Shown here: piece after piece, positions 27,846-38,000 of the stretch
Layout: every line of letters begins with the position of its first letter
Numbering within the stretch: position 1 is the stretch's first letter
Assembly: GCA_039881145.1 (NCBI GenBank)
Contig: JAYKKI010000087.1
Span: 7,326,001 to 7,390,000, forward strand
Length of the DNA: 64,000 nt
Reading direction: 5' to 3'
From: Druceiella hillmani
Taxonomy: Eukaryota > Arthropoda > Insecta > Lepidoptera > Hepialidae
The notes under the pieces: generated by a model
The model's database searches: none
What the model was told of the DNA's origin: nothing
The model's input: only the letters and a program-made list of their open reading frames with translations
Position numbers and translations under genes: made by a program

Positions 27846-28180
27846 GTATTGTTTTACTTAGCGTTTTTCTTACTTTTAATTAATTACATTTGGTATAATA
27901 TATGCCGCAACAGTACGTTATATTGTGTAAGAAGAAAATAATTATTTCTTATATTATGAAACTTCAAGTTGCAAAGTATGGTGGCAAAGAAAGACAAAAA
28001 AATCAATGGATTTTTTTTGTTCGATCAGATTTAGATTGGAATATTTAATTAAATTAAATTTTTGTTGATTTTCTGTAACATTTTTCAAGAGATTGAATTA
28101 ATTGTAAAAGTTAACGGATCAATCGTTCACATTTTAAATTAATATTTCTGAAGGAATAGTTAATTTAAATGATCAGAGTT

Positions 28181-28410
28181 AATTAAATGAAACTACTTGA
28201 TGTAGTATTATTTCTTTCTTTAAGTTCTTTACCACGACCTAAGTTTCGTTGTGTTACAATATCTTCAGGTGGGCTATTAACAAAGATCTTTGCTAATAGC
28301 CCAATACTCGTAGTAAAAAAGTTAAAGAAAGTAGAAATAATACTACATCACGTAGTTTCATTTAGTTGTGAAAAATTAATTTCTACAAAATTAACGCCAA
28401 ATATATTCAA
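28181..28410. mobile_element. Fold-back MITE family, copy B
   Basis: Left arm begins AATTAAATGAAACTACTTGA; the right arm ends ACGTAGTTTCATTTAGTT at 28367 and is followed by the family's one-sided tail. The centre is a 32-base near-perfect palindrome (GGGCTATTAACAAAGATCTT.. at 28271-28302). Compared with copies A and C, the right arm lacks the stretch containing CCTAGGTTTCGTTG, a deletion of about 50 bases. An open frame of 90 codons crosses it but is only the element read through. Confidence 0.8.
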
Positions 28411-31046
28411 AATTCAAGATCAGAGTTTATTTAAATTAAAGAAAAAAAGAAAAATATAGATAATATTTTAACTAACGTTTATCTATGTACTTTTTAAATA
28501 AAAGTGAGTCGGAAAAATTATAGATGAGAGCACATAAATGAAATATTTAATTACTTTTTCATATGTTTTGAATTTTTTAACTTAAAAAAGAGTAACGAAA
28601 TATAATATAATTATTTTCAATTATACTATATTTCGTCACAGTTGTATGAAAATCTGTAAGGAATAAAAATATTATTTCTACATTTTCCATTCGTCCTAAT
28701 TATTTAAAAATGTAAACTAATAGTAGAACTCACTAATTTCGGATTATTACTAAATATTGCTGAAATTGTTAGCATGTCCACTATAAATGTTACAACGGTT
28801 TTCTGTATATATCGTTTTAAATATATAGAAGCTTAACTTAATAAAATGTTATATTTGAGACAAATTCGTATCTTTATAATTTGATTTCATCGTAATCAAA
28901 CAGGATATACAAAATGTGCGACCTGCAGGAGAAGAAAACAATTTACTCTCCTGATTGCGTTTCTCTAAGTAAATACAAATTTATTAATACTTCAGTAGTA
29001 ACGGTTTTCTTAAGTCATATGGTTAAATCAGGAGCCATCTGTCTTTGTTAGTGGATTACTAGGGGGACGCCCCTTGCGATCTATTTCATATATGTGTTGG
29101 AATAGTGAGTTTTTACGTGGCATTAGCGAATTATGCACGTATTTTATAGTATAATCTTCCGTAAAGTACTTATTAAGGTTATTTACCGCGTTGGTACATA
29201 TACTAGGAATTTCTTAATTGTTTTTATGAAACGTTAACATAAACTGGATGACTATATAACTTAATGACTATAAACATAAACTGGATGACTAAGATAACTT
29301 TCGCCTAACTACTTGTACTATAAGGAAATCCGATCACTGCAGAATTTAATTACTATATTTTGCACTTAATGCTATTTAGTGATATTTCTGAACTATAATA
29401 TAACGGAAAAAAAACTTAACTAGCTTTTTAATTGATCAACAAAGCGAAGTGAATCTTTCAATGTTAAAAATTAATTTGAAGGATTAATTATATGTATGTA
29501 AACTTTTGTGGAATTTAATGTTTTCCAGTATTTGTTTGAGTGTGATTTTGTAACAAATGTCTTTTGTAATTGCGGTAAGATTTTCTTAAGAAGGCTTTAC
29601 TCAAAGGTATTCCACAGTACTAATTCGCACTAAATATAAACATGTAAAATATTCCACTAAAATCCACTGAATCACTGTGAGTAACATATCAAAAAACTTT
29701 TATATTTGGATGTAATATTAGCTGCCATTCCGGTTTGCCTGGAGCCCATGAGTTCTATAGAGGGATAATGAGTCATTAATATTATATATTAAACTACTCT
29801 CAAGAAGTACTCACGATATTTCTGAATTCGGTGCCTCTTTACCTTCATAACCTTACTTAAACAATATAAACAACTGTGGTAACTGTATTCAACTGTACAT
29901 CATTTTGATTATGTTTATTAATTTTTAGCATTAGATGCTTCTACACCTTTCATTTAGGTAAGTTCACTTTATGTCATTGGTGAAACGGTCAGTCTTCATT
30001 GATTCACAGAAAGTTTTGTTGCAAAGCGCAGAAACCGATACTGCGTGTTTTGCTTTAAAACGTTATCCTTAAGGAAATTAACAAGTGGGCGCGGTTCAAC
30101 CCACAAGACCTTGTTACAAACAAGTCACAAGGGCTGTTTATAGATAGTGCACGCCCACACGTATGTGCTTTATTGTAGACTTGCATGCCGGCCTAGAATA
30201 CGATAGATAATTACAGCTCAAGTAATTTTAAAACAATTAACTTTTAATAAAGTGAAACAGGAGATTTTCCGCTAAACATATTTATATTACGGTGTAAATT
30301 GGCTTCCGAAAAAAAAAATTTGTTTCTGCTCTGTAGTCTGTACGTATGCACGTATAACGATAATCTACAAGTCGTAATATTTAACCCATGTTGGTGACTC
30401 TTTATGCTATCACAATAGAAGTCTTGATTTTCACCGTAATTTGTAAATAAGTTTTTCTTTCAACACTTCCCTATGAAAATTTCTTTTTTTCTTGCTTGGC
30501 CTCCATCTTATGCAGATATTTGGCCTTTTCTCTCAACTAGCGGTGTTTTTAATAATTTTTTTTCCCTCTTTTTAACATTCTTTACTTAATAAACAATAAA
30601 AAAGGTGAATTTTTGTCATCTTGACTTGAATACTTCCAGTTCGTTTGTATAACAAAAATAAAAATTTTATACATTTTTCTTTAAATTTTAATTATTCAAA
30701 TAATTTCTATTCGTGAAAAGAAGATTAATAACGTTGTAATTTGATCGAAAGTGACGTTGATCGACGAGAATGGAGCTTTAACGTGATGCAAGTAGATTGA
30801 CGTAAATTTGAAAATAATTCACTTCACATTATCAATTTAGCTATGATCTAAATTGTAGTAAGAAATTTTCTGATGAAAATTTAAGTTTGTAAGTAAATAT
30901 TGATGTATCAAATTAATAAGTCTTAGTTAAATCAAATAGAAAAATATCGTGTACGCATCCGTAAATACTTACTTCCAATACAAAAAACTTTAAGTAATCT
31001 TGAAATATAAGCTGTATAAGCCATGTTCTATTTTTAGGATTCTATA
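28411..31046. other. AT-rich non-coding DNA, no gene recognised
   Basis: Contains the hairpin at 28595-28636 and a short direct repeat (AACATAAACTGGATGACTA at 29236 and 29273). A more GC-rich stretch at about 30060-30200 has no recognisable content. Confidence 0.5.
28595..28636. repeat. 18 bp inverted repeat
   Basis: ACGAAATATAATATAATT and its complement, one mismatch, 6-base loop. Confidence 0.85.
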
Positions 31047-31138
31047 CCTCAAAAGGGAAAAGAAAAATCATATAAAATCACTCACTTTTCCGTCTGGCTG
31101 TCGGTCACCATTGTTTTTCTCAAATTTCTCGACGTAGA
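31047..31138 (+). repeat. Dispersed repeat family 'CTCAAAA...TTTTTCTCA', copy 2
   Basis: TATACCTCAAAAGGGAAAAG, then ATCACTCACTTTTCCGTCTG and GTCGGTCACCATTGTTTTTC followed by TCAAATTTCTCGAC. Same block order as 4412-4511 and 63280-63378. Confidence 0.5.
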
Positions 31139-31650
31139 GGTTAGAAATTTGGCATTGCAAAAAAAACATATTAATCTGTTCGTATCTAGTTAAAATGATA
31201 AAATCAATATATAGAAATATCGTGGGAGCAAATTAAGTAATCAAACAAAACATTCATTTTCTCATAGAGTGTGGGCTATTTTTTGAAATTTTAATAATAT
31301 CAAAAATATATTATCAATAATTTAGGTAATATGTGTTCAGACAAATACAGAAAACTACGCAAAAAATATATCCTTTTCCTTTTTGTGAGTCTAATACGCC
31401 CAAAATCTCTCTTTCTCTATCTAATTTTTATATTTTATGTTACTTTTTATCATTTCTTTAAAGCAAAAATGTAAAGTATGGATTTAAATCAATAAATACC
31501 ATTTAATTGTTTAAGAAATATAGTCATTTATTAAAAAAAATTGAATATAAAATAGTGAATTATATATTATAAATAAAAAAAATTGTATATGAGAAAAAAA
31601 CGAAAACAAAGTATTTAAAATTAAGGAAATACAATGAATTGCCAGCATTT
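31139..31650. other. AT-rich non-coding DNA abutting the Helitron 1 break point
   Basis: A-rich sequence without a gene. The Helitron reading frame ends abruptly at about 31675; this stretch has no Helitron 3' hairpin or CTRR terminus. Confidence 0.5.
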
Positions 31651-31911
31651 TCATTTATTTTCATTACGCGCTTGGCAAGCTGCATGATAAGTTAGATAAA
31701 CAACATCGTCTACTTTTCTCAAATCTATAAATGATATTGGTCCTCGCACTGTATGTAATAATAATCGCAAATAGAAACACTCAGCGTTGTTTAGATGAAC
31801 GGTATACACTCTACCAAGAACATGTTCTTTGAAAATACCTGACTCGTCATCTACAGGCCTGCCATGGCGTCTACGATTAAAGACACCTCGTTGTTTATCG
31901 TAGGTATAATA
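31651..31911 (-). pseudogene. Helitron 1 Rep domain, last part before truncation
   Basis: Continues the Rep frame beyond an in-frame TAG at 31912-31914. The text reads YYTYDKQRGVFNRRRHGRPV and later RVYTVHLNNAECFYLRLLL, then FIDLRKVDDVVYLTYHAACQ. This is the conserved Helitron stretch in which a Trp normally follows the last Pro of the preceding segment, so the TAG is most simply a TGG-to-TAG change. The frame ends with a TGA at 31651-31653, shortly after the point where the usual sequence should lead into the helicase linker. Confidence 0.85.
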
Positions 31912-33018
31912 CTATGGAACTTCTTCATACAAAAGAGATTTTGCAAAATCATCAGTTTGGCAAAGTCGAAAGAATGCTAATAAAGTTGTTTGTCTATGGT
32001 TCTCTAATCGTTCTGTAATATTTTCGGCGTTGAAATATATACGTTGACCGCCTTCAAGATGAACATACAGATGAGTCACAGGTGGATATCTTTCGTGAAT
32101 GTTGAAACTTAAGATCCGCCACACAGCTTCTGAAGAGCTGATATATCTGCCTGACTGAAATCTAGTAACTTCATCATGTTCATTTCTCAACGCAAATGTA
32201 GCTTGGTTACTGCCCTTGTTAATATACTTACAAATATATTTTATTGACTCTACACTATTACACATTTCAACATTAATGTGAGCTTGAAATGATCTAGGCA
32301 ACACAGGCGAATACGGAACGACCCACCTATTATCTAAAGTAACCTGTTGTCCAGACACTCGCTTTTCAACAGTAAAACCACCATTGTCTCTTGAACTGCG
32401 ACGATATAATGGGTATCCATCATGTTCTGTTACAGTTTCATCCACTAAGGCTTTTGGATATCTTTTAGTACAACGACCGTCTTGCATGCAAGGAGCATTC
32501 CCGTTAAATGCACCACATGGACCATGTATCACATGAGTTTTAACAATGTCGTATAACACGGGATCTGCAATCGGATCTGGAATTTCAGCACGGATTGAAC
32601 TGTCTACATCATTAGGTCGAACCTTATCTTTTAACCAAAGCAGTATATGTGCGTGAGGTAAACCGCGTTTTTGCCACTCAACACTATACATATAACACAA
32701 TACTTCTCCAAAAATGTTATCTTTGGTAAGTAGATCTATCATTGATTTTAATTTTAAATGAAAAACTCTTGCGATAATATCATGGTGGTCATGCGGTGCT
32801 TGACCCTCAAGAAGCTCCCGAGTGATTTCATCCCACTTGGGATTGGTAGTTACAGTAATAAATAAGTCGGGACGTCCATATTTTCTTACGTAACAAAAAG
32901 CATCTTGTGTATGTTCGTGCATGTAGCGTGGACCACCAGTAAAAAAAGAGGGTAAAATAACTAAACAGCCCATATTCACCGTATCATTATCTTGCTGCAT
33001 GGCGTCGCGAAGGTGCAC
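31912..33018 (-). pseudogene. Helitron 1 Rep (HUH/Y2 endonuclease) domain
   Basis: This is the Helitron_like_N / Rep endonuclease, which nicks one DNA strand at the element ends and stays joined to it through tyrosines. In the open stretch, numbered from 33018, the metal-binding HUH motif is RGLPHAHILLWL (His 122 and His 124). The paired tyrosines are KYICKYINKG (Tyr 261 and Tyr 265). VILPSFFTGGPR, PWH-type PKWDEI, HVIHGPCG, DGRCTKRYPK and DGYPLYRR are family signatures. The real frame runs upstream through a nonsense codon at 33076; the GTG at 33018 is not a start. All catalytic residues remain, so this domain decayed recently relative to its neighbours. Confidence 0.93.
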
Positions 33019-33390
33019 GTATTCTTCAGCGCGCAGCTGCCTTTGATTAGATCGTATATAAACTAATCTTTCGGTTTAAATTTTTGCGTACATGTCAACA
33101 ATATACTGATTGAATAAGCCACGAAAACGTTGAAAGTATACAAATCTATTCCTTCTCACTTGCAAGTGGTAACAATAAAATTGAAGGCATGACATCTTTT
33201 TATTATAATTAGGTACGCCTGTACGCGGATCAGTTTGGTGTAAAGCAAAATTATAACCATCTTCCCCTCGACAGTATATTAAAGGATATTGCAAGCTATC
33301 GTAAGCCCTGTGGGTTTCGTAAATACGTTGCAAACGATTGTCTCTGGAACGGATAACGATATCACGTCTATCACATTCCTGGTCGACCAA
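33019..33390 (-). pseudogene. Helitron 1, segment before the Rep core
   Basis: Same reading frame as the Rep domain. RIYETHRAYDSLQYPLIY and GEDGYNFALHQTDPRTG are the conserved Helitron block with the RSYDALQYPL-like signature. FNQYIVDMYAKI then meets a TAA at 33076-33078, followed in frame by TERLVYIRSNQRQLRAEEYV. In related proteins this position is usually Glu, so GAA to TAA is the likely change. Confidence 0.88.
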
Positions 33391-33767
33391 TACTACAGCA
33401 ACTTCATTCGTGGATGGAGCGTTATAACGACCAGGGTGTTCCTGAGTTGGACGCCTATCGGCATTTATAACAATTTAATAATTATTATCACCATCTTGAG
33501 GCAAAGCTTCTAATGCCGATTTAAAACTGCATACATACGAATTAACTTGATGAAACATGTTCTGAAGTTGTGAAATGAGTTCAGTGTTTAAATTCGGGAA
33601 GTATTGATTACTTATATTCGACTGTTCGTTGTAGTCGAATACAAAATATATTTGAAGAAACTTAGGTTGGTCTTCAGGCAAAAGGGATACTATCAAATGG
33701 TAAACCTGACCTTGTATCTTAAAAGTAGGCATGAAAGGACCTTTTGAGATTTGTTGAGCACAAAAAG
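33391..33767 (-). pseudogene. Helitron 1, middle segment with nonsense codon and frameshift
   Basis: From about 33765 the frame reads ISKGPFMPTFKIQGQVYH followed by LIVSLLPEDQPKFLQIYFVF, the conserved GP..F(K/R)I(Q/H)GQVYH block. A TAA at 33475-33477 interrupts DGDNNY and IVINADRRPTQEHPGRYNAP, which is the usual continuation. The join to the upstream segment requires a frame change somewhere around 33735-33765. Confidence 0.85.
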
Positions 33768-34663
33768 GATGTCATTTTAAACGCACTATTATAAGTGCGA
33801 ATATTATCTAAGAACTGTTTAGATTGCACATGTTCCCCTAAAAGTAGTGATTTCAAAGGTTCCGGTGGGTCTTCGAACGAAAGCAAATTTATTTTACCTC
33901 CAGAACAACAGAAACTAGCCGACTCCTTACTCCACTTTAAAGCATTACAAAAAGAACATACTACGTTCATATCGCCTATTACAGAAGATGATCTGTAATC
34001 AATTGTGAGGTTATAAGCAAACCCACTTTTATATTTGTCGGACCACACCACCGAATTCGTAGATTGATCTTCTATGTTTACATCTAAGTAATTAAGACTA
34101 TGTCGAAATCGGTCTGCAGTAAGACGGGCCTCTCGCTGTTCGTTTATTTCAAGAAACCGAATATTTTCAATACTAAATCTTTTATTAGACAAACTTATTA
34201 ATCGATCTTGTCTCAAAGAATTGATATATTCACGTCCCGACTCTAGTCGTTGTTCATGCCCATGTTCATCTTCAAGAGATCGAATAACATTATGGTGCAA
34301 TCTATCATTTTTCAAACGGTCTTCATATTGAGTAAAAGTTTCAGATTCTCGAGATAAAATATGACGTTCGCGATCAGCTGTAAGCCGTAATTCCCTCTCA
34401 GTGAAGGTTTCTGACTCACGGGATAATACATACCGTTCGCGATCAGCTGTGAGACGTAATTCCCTCTCAGTGTAGGTTTTGGACTCGCGAGATAATGTAT
34501 GCCGTTCGCGGTCAGCTGTGAGCCGCAATTCTCGTTGTGAAGCAGTTTCAGTTTTTCGGGATAACACATGTTGTTCTCGGTCAATGGTAAGCCTTAGCTC
34601 TCGTTGAGAAGAGCTTTGAGATGTAGCCCGTGATGTAGCTCGTCTCGCTCTGTCAGCTGCTAA
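33719..34663 (-). pseudogene. Helitron 1 N-terminal domain: RELRLTADRER repeats and zinc-binding motif
   Basis: Begins, in frame after a TGA at 34664-34666, with LAADRARRATSRATS. Next comes a tandem array of about four 23-residue units of the form RELRLTADRER(H/Y).LSRE(S/T), highly charged and likely helical. It is followed by weaker R-rich repeats (DRLHHNVIRSLEDEHG, QREARLTADRFRHS). A cysteine motif follows: CSFCNALKWSKESASFCCS (C-x2-C then CC), the conserved Helitron zinc-binding region with ALKW. NIRTYNSAFKMTSF leads into the next segment, after which the frame is lost. The function of the repeat array is unknown to me. Confidence 0.85.
34340..34620 (-). repeat. 69 bp tandem repeat within Helitron 1
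   Basis: The word CGTTCGCG/GTCAGCTGT recurs with a 69-base period at about 34365, 34434 and 34503, with a weaker fourth unit at about 34572. It encodes the 23-residue RELRLTADRER units. Confidence 0.9.
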
Positions 34664-34846
34664 TCACATCTCTCTCTCGGGAGACCTTTCATTGGCTCGA
34701 GAAGTTGAGGCACTAACTCTCATAGAGTTTAACCGATGTGCTCTTTCCTCTGCCGATTCTTGAGAACGCCTTTTTCTCATTCTCTTAGCTTCTCTCGAGT
34801 TTTGAGATAAAGATAATTGTTTTTTAGGTGGCATTGATGCTGGCAA
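34664..34846 (-). pseudogene. Helitron 1 N-terminus
   Basis: ATG at 34844-34846 opens MPASMPPKKQLSLSQNSREA, rich in Lys, Arg, Ser and Glu, then SAEERAHRLNSMRVSASTSR and SPEREM. The stop TGA at 34664-34666 is followed in the same frame by LAADRARRATSRA. By comparison with the REMRLAADRAR-type repeat, TGA most likely replaces CGA (Arg). I chose this ATG because it is the first in the frame and lies downstream of the TATA box and leader. Confidence 0.8.
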
Positions 34847-35800
34847 ATGAAAATAAAGCTGAAACGTAAATGAAAATAAAACTAATATAAAAAAAGTGAA
34901 CGTAAATTAGCCAAAACACCTATCGGTATCTAAAAATATATACGTACCTACTACTACTTCACCTAAACAGAAATAAAATGTAAACTATTAATAATTTGTA
35001 ATTTGAACGAATATTTAAACACTATCAAAATAACTAATACCAAGTATAAAATAACAACAAAAGGAATCTAAAAATAAATTATCAAAGACTAAAAGTCGAG
35101 CTGATAGGCACGGTTTGTTAATATCAATTAAGTATTGTCTGTCAATAAGGTCGAACGCTCTGAACGTCTATTCGCATCAACAGGCAAAAATTGTATGAAG
35201 CTCGCGCTCAGACGCCCCGCCTTTTTATACCTTCGGCCGCGGCAACCGATTCTCAAACGCAAAAATAATCCTTATAGCATGATGCATGTGTTTCTATATA
35301 GATTTCTATGATTCTTTTTTATGGAATAGTTAATACTGTTAACTTTTTTAATTAGGGATGACTGAGAGTGTTATAAACGTAAGATTAGGCAAATATAATC
35401 AGAAAGCTACGAACTGCTAAGCTATCGGGAGTTACACGTGTTATTGTGAGTCAATCATAAAAGATAGATATATGCTGTCGTGGGATATTTTTTATATAAT
35501 TTTTAGGAGAATATTTCCGTCATAAATGATTTCTGTATAGCTTTAACCATTAAGGTTGCACACGCGACGGAAGCTTAAAAAATGGAGTAACTTCTCCCGT
35601 TTTCCCAACATTTCCCTTCACTGCTCTGCTCCTATTGATTGTAGCGTGATGAAAAGTATACTATAACCAGCTCAGGAGTATTAAAAATAATTATATTAAG
35701 TTTCGTTAAAATCCGTCGAGTAGTTTTTGTTTCTATAACTGTTATACAGACAACCAGACAAACAGACAGACAGACAGACAAACATTTTACTGATTGCATT
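34847..35800 (-). promoter_or_regulatory. Helitron 1 leader and promoter region
   Basis: On the minus strand a TATAAAAAGGCGGGGC box lies at 35213-35228, followed by a GC-rich stretch (GTCTGAGCGCGAGCTTCATA) that stands out from the surrounding AT-rich DNA. The transcription start would be near 35190, giving a leader of about 350 bases before the ATG at 34846. Upstream, the sequence up to the 5' end of the element is non-coding. Confidence 0.6.
35755..35783. repeat. CAGA tetranucleotide run near the Helitron 1 5' end
   Basis: CAGACAGACAGACAGAC with flanking CAAAC units, about 120 bases inside the element's 5' terminus. Similar short runs occur at 42497-42520 next to Helitron-like sequence. Confidence 0.85.
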
Positions 35801-35901
35801 TTTGACATCAGTATCGATCCCTAATCACCCCCTGATAGTTATTTTGGAAATATATTTCATGTACAGAATTGACCTCTCTACAGATTTATTATAAGTATAG
35901 A

Positions 35902-36219
35902 TGATACATTTAATGTACATTTTGTGTGAAACAAAAGCAAGAAAACAAGTTTTTCTTACTATACGAGTGCGAGCTAGGCTATAAAACGTAACAATTTAAC
36001 TGTCGATGTACAGCCACTATGCTCTTTATGTCAAGTATACTTGACAATGTTATACTTAAAGCTCGTCGATGCGACGCTTCTATAGAATTTTAATATACAT
36101 AGCATTATACTTCTGTGTCAACTTGATGAGATCGCGATAACTATTTGTGGTGATGTTTTAATTCGAGGTGAAACTTAATTTCTAAAAGCATGTAAATATG
36201 GAGTGCATATTTTTAATTA
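35902..36219. other. Flanking DNA upstream of Helitron 1
   Basis: Host DNA or older repeat. No gene recognised. The A at 35902 is the expected left half of the AT target. Confidence 0.5.
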
Positions 36220-36233
36220 TATGTATGTATGTG

Positions 36234-36282
<49 letters not shown>
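36220..36282. repeat. TA/TATG microsatellite
   Basis: ATGTATGTATG followed by a long TA run. Confidence 0.95.
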
Positions 36283-36867
36283 CATTGTATAACCTTGTAT
36301 CAAGTTAAGGCTCTATTCTATATGAAATTAAATATATTTTTCTTAAAAAATATTTAAGTTTCTGATAGAAGTCGACTAAATGCAGTAGTTACTTTTATTT
36401 TTTATGATCTTTTGAAATCAAAGTGAAAAAACACTTGAAAAGTTTACTTTAGAATAAATTATTACTGCTCTTTAAAATGTATATTGCTCTTATGAAATAT
36501 ATTTTCTCATTATTAAAGGGGAAGGGAGGGTTATTTGCCTTACCTACTAAAGAATAGCTGTTTTTATCATCATATTTGTAATACAATTGGTTATAAATAT
36601 CATGTTATGTTATGAACTTGTAGTGATTTAGCCGTATTTTGTGCAAAATGTGATATTTTTCATTCTATTCTTATTTACTTCGAATTAAAGAAATTCAAGT
36701 TATTTGATGTACATTTAATATAAAACCGTATTGAAAAAAAAAACTATAAATAATTTAATGTTTTTCTTGCATTGCATAATTCATCCCTTTCCTTATTTAC
36801 AATATTTATGAATTTTTTTATTATTCATATAAACATTAAAAATATTGCTTTCTTCGATGACTTGAAT

Positions 36868-38000
36868 AATATTTAACTTGGTTAAAATATTTATTAGTTC
36901 GTTAAGTAAGAAACGTCCGATTTTGTCCTAAAATAGTTTATTGTCTATCCAAGAAGAATCAGAAAAATTGATCAAAACGTTAGCCTAAACTATCAACATG
37001 GTTTTGTCATCTGAGAGCCAGAAAACCAGAAAGACGTTTTCAGTAGCTTATTGGGAATGTAAATGTTTTCCATGCAAGAAATGATCCAAAATATTGAAAA
37101 GACTTTAATCAATCGGGGAGAAAGTTTGGATAATACAATATGTGACATGATTTTTGAAATCCAAATCTCATAGCTTATGCAAGGTTACTTCTTCAATATG
37201 TGATCGAGCATTGTTTTGCAAGTAAACTAGCTTGTCTATATTCATCAATATCGGGTCCATTACTGAAAAGTCCCTCATTATTTCGTCGGATTATTTATAT
37301 TAAACTCTTGTTTTTATCAAATGATCTTCTTGTTTTTATCGAATGGCTTAATAAAGCTATAACGGGTAATATCTGCATTAGACCACTAAATACACGGTCT
37401 CCTTTTTTTCCTTTTAGAGAATATTTGGTTTCGGAAAGTGTTTTGTCATTTCATCTTTATCCAATCGTCTTATGGAAATTAATGGCAATTGTTAAAAAGA
37501 ATCCATTTTTTATCTCATGTAACAATGATATTTAAAAATGATTCGCCGTTATATCGTGACAGTAAGGAAATATAAATTTTGAAACGATTTCATTTCTGAT
37601 GTTTATTTAGTTTATGCGGAACTGATCTGTCCAGTTTTTCATCATTAAAGATTTATTTCAAATAGTTCAATATTGGCGAAATAGTAACATAAAAAATAGC
37701 TACTAATTCAAGATTGGTTCGTTCCCACTGAAGCTTCCAGTTCATTATTATCCACTTTGTACTCTGGTTAGCTATGTTTTTGGTTTTAAGAATCGAAATC
37801 GCCAGGATACTGTGAGTTCATTAGCCACATCCATGCTAATTACTTTTTTGATATTTCGAGCTGACTGCGTTATATCAGCTTTATGACGAAACTCATATTT
37901 AAGAACGTTGAGATTTTTAGATTTATCCGTACCTTACGGAACCTTATTTGTAAAAGATATTTCGATGCATAATTTAAAACAAAATTTACTTGTGACAAGG
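36868..38000 (-). mobile_element. Decayed mariner, Hsmar1/cecropia-like
   Basis: Strongly decayed transposase on the minus strand (see the pseudogene entry). On the plus strand, TTAACTTGGTTAAAATATTT at about 36868 is weakly like the TTAGGTTGGTGCAAAAGTA terminal repeat of this mariner group and lies at the expected distance past the C-terminus. I could not identify the other end, which should lie at or beyond 38.0 kb. Confidence 0.65.
36915..37985 (-). pseudogene. Mariner transposase pseudogene, Hsmar1/cecropia-like
   Basis: Conserved blocks in order on the minus strand, in shifting frames: LNVLKYEFRH, ARNIKKVISMDVANELTVSW (helix-turn-helix region), ELEASV, FRQY.TI, KWILFNN, TFRNQIFSKRKK, RYSFIKP, YLQNNARSHIEEVTLHKL, FSPID.SLFNILDHFLHGKH. 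These follow the order of the Hsmar1-type proteins, where the equivalents include KWILYDN, HDNARPH and SPTDYHFFKHL. The second catalytic Asp has become Asn (NNARSH); the third (SPID) survives. There are many stops and several frame changes. Plus-strand open frames across this region (37200-37535, 37908-38111) are only shadows. Identity is clear; age is considerable. Confidence 0.75.

Larger units (their letters stand above)
31651..35901 (-). mobile_element. Helitron 1, complete 5' end, 3' half missing
   Basis: A rolling-circle DNA transposon. The 5' end, on the minus strand, is TCTATACTTATAATAAATCT starting at 35901 with an A just before it, matching insertion between A and T with a 5' TC. 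A CAGA/TCTG tetranucleotide run follows, then a leader with a TATA box, then a coding region from 34846. The coding region holds the N-terminal and Rep domains but stops before the helicase, and no 3' hairpin is present, so the 3' part was lost by truncation or deletion. The coding frame carries four in-frame stops and one frameshift, so this copy is inactive. Confidence 0.93.

Noticed and set aside
33289..33998. Plus-strand open frames of about 70 codons
   Set aside because: Antisense shadows of Helitron 1.
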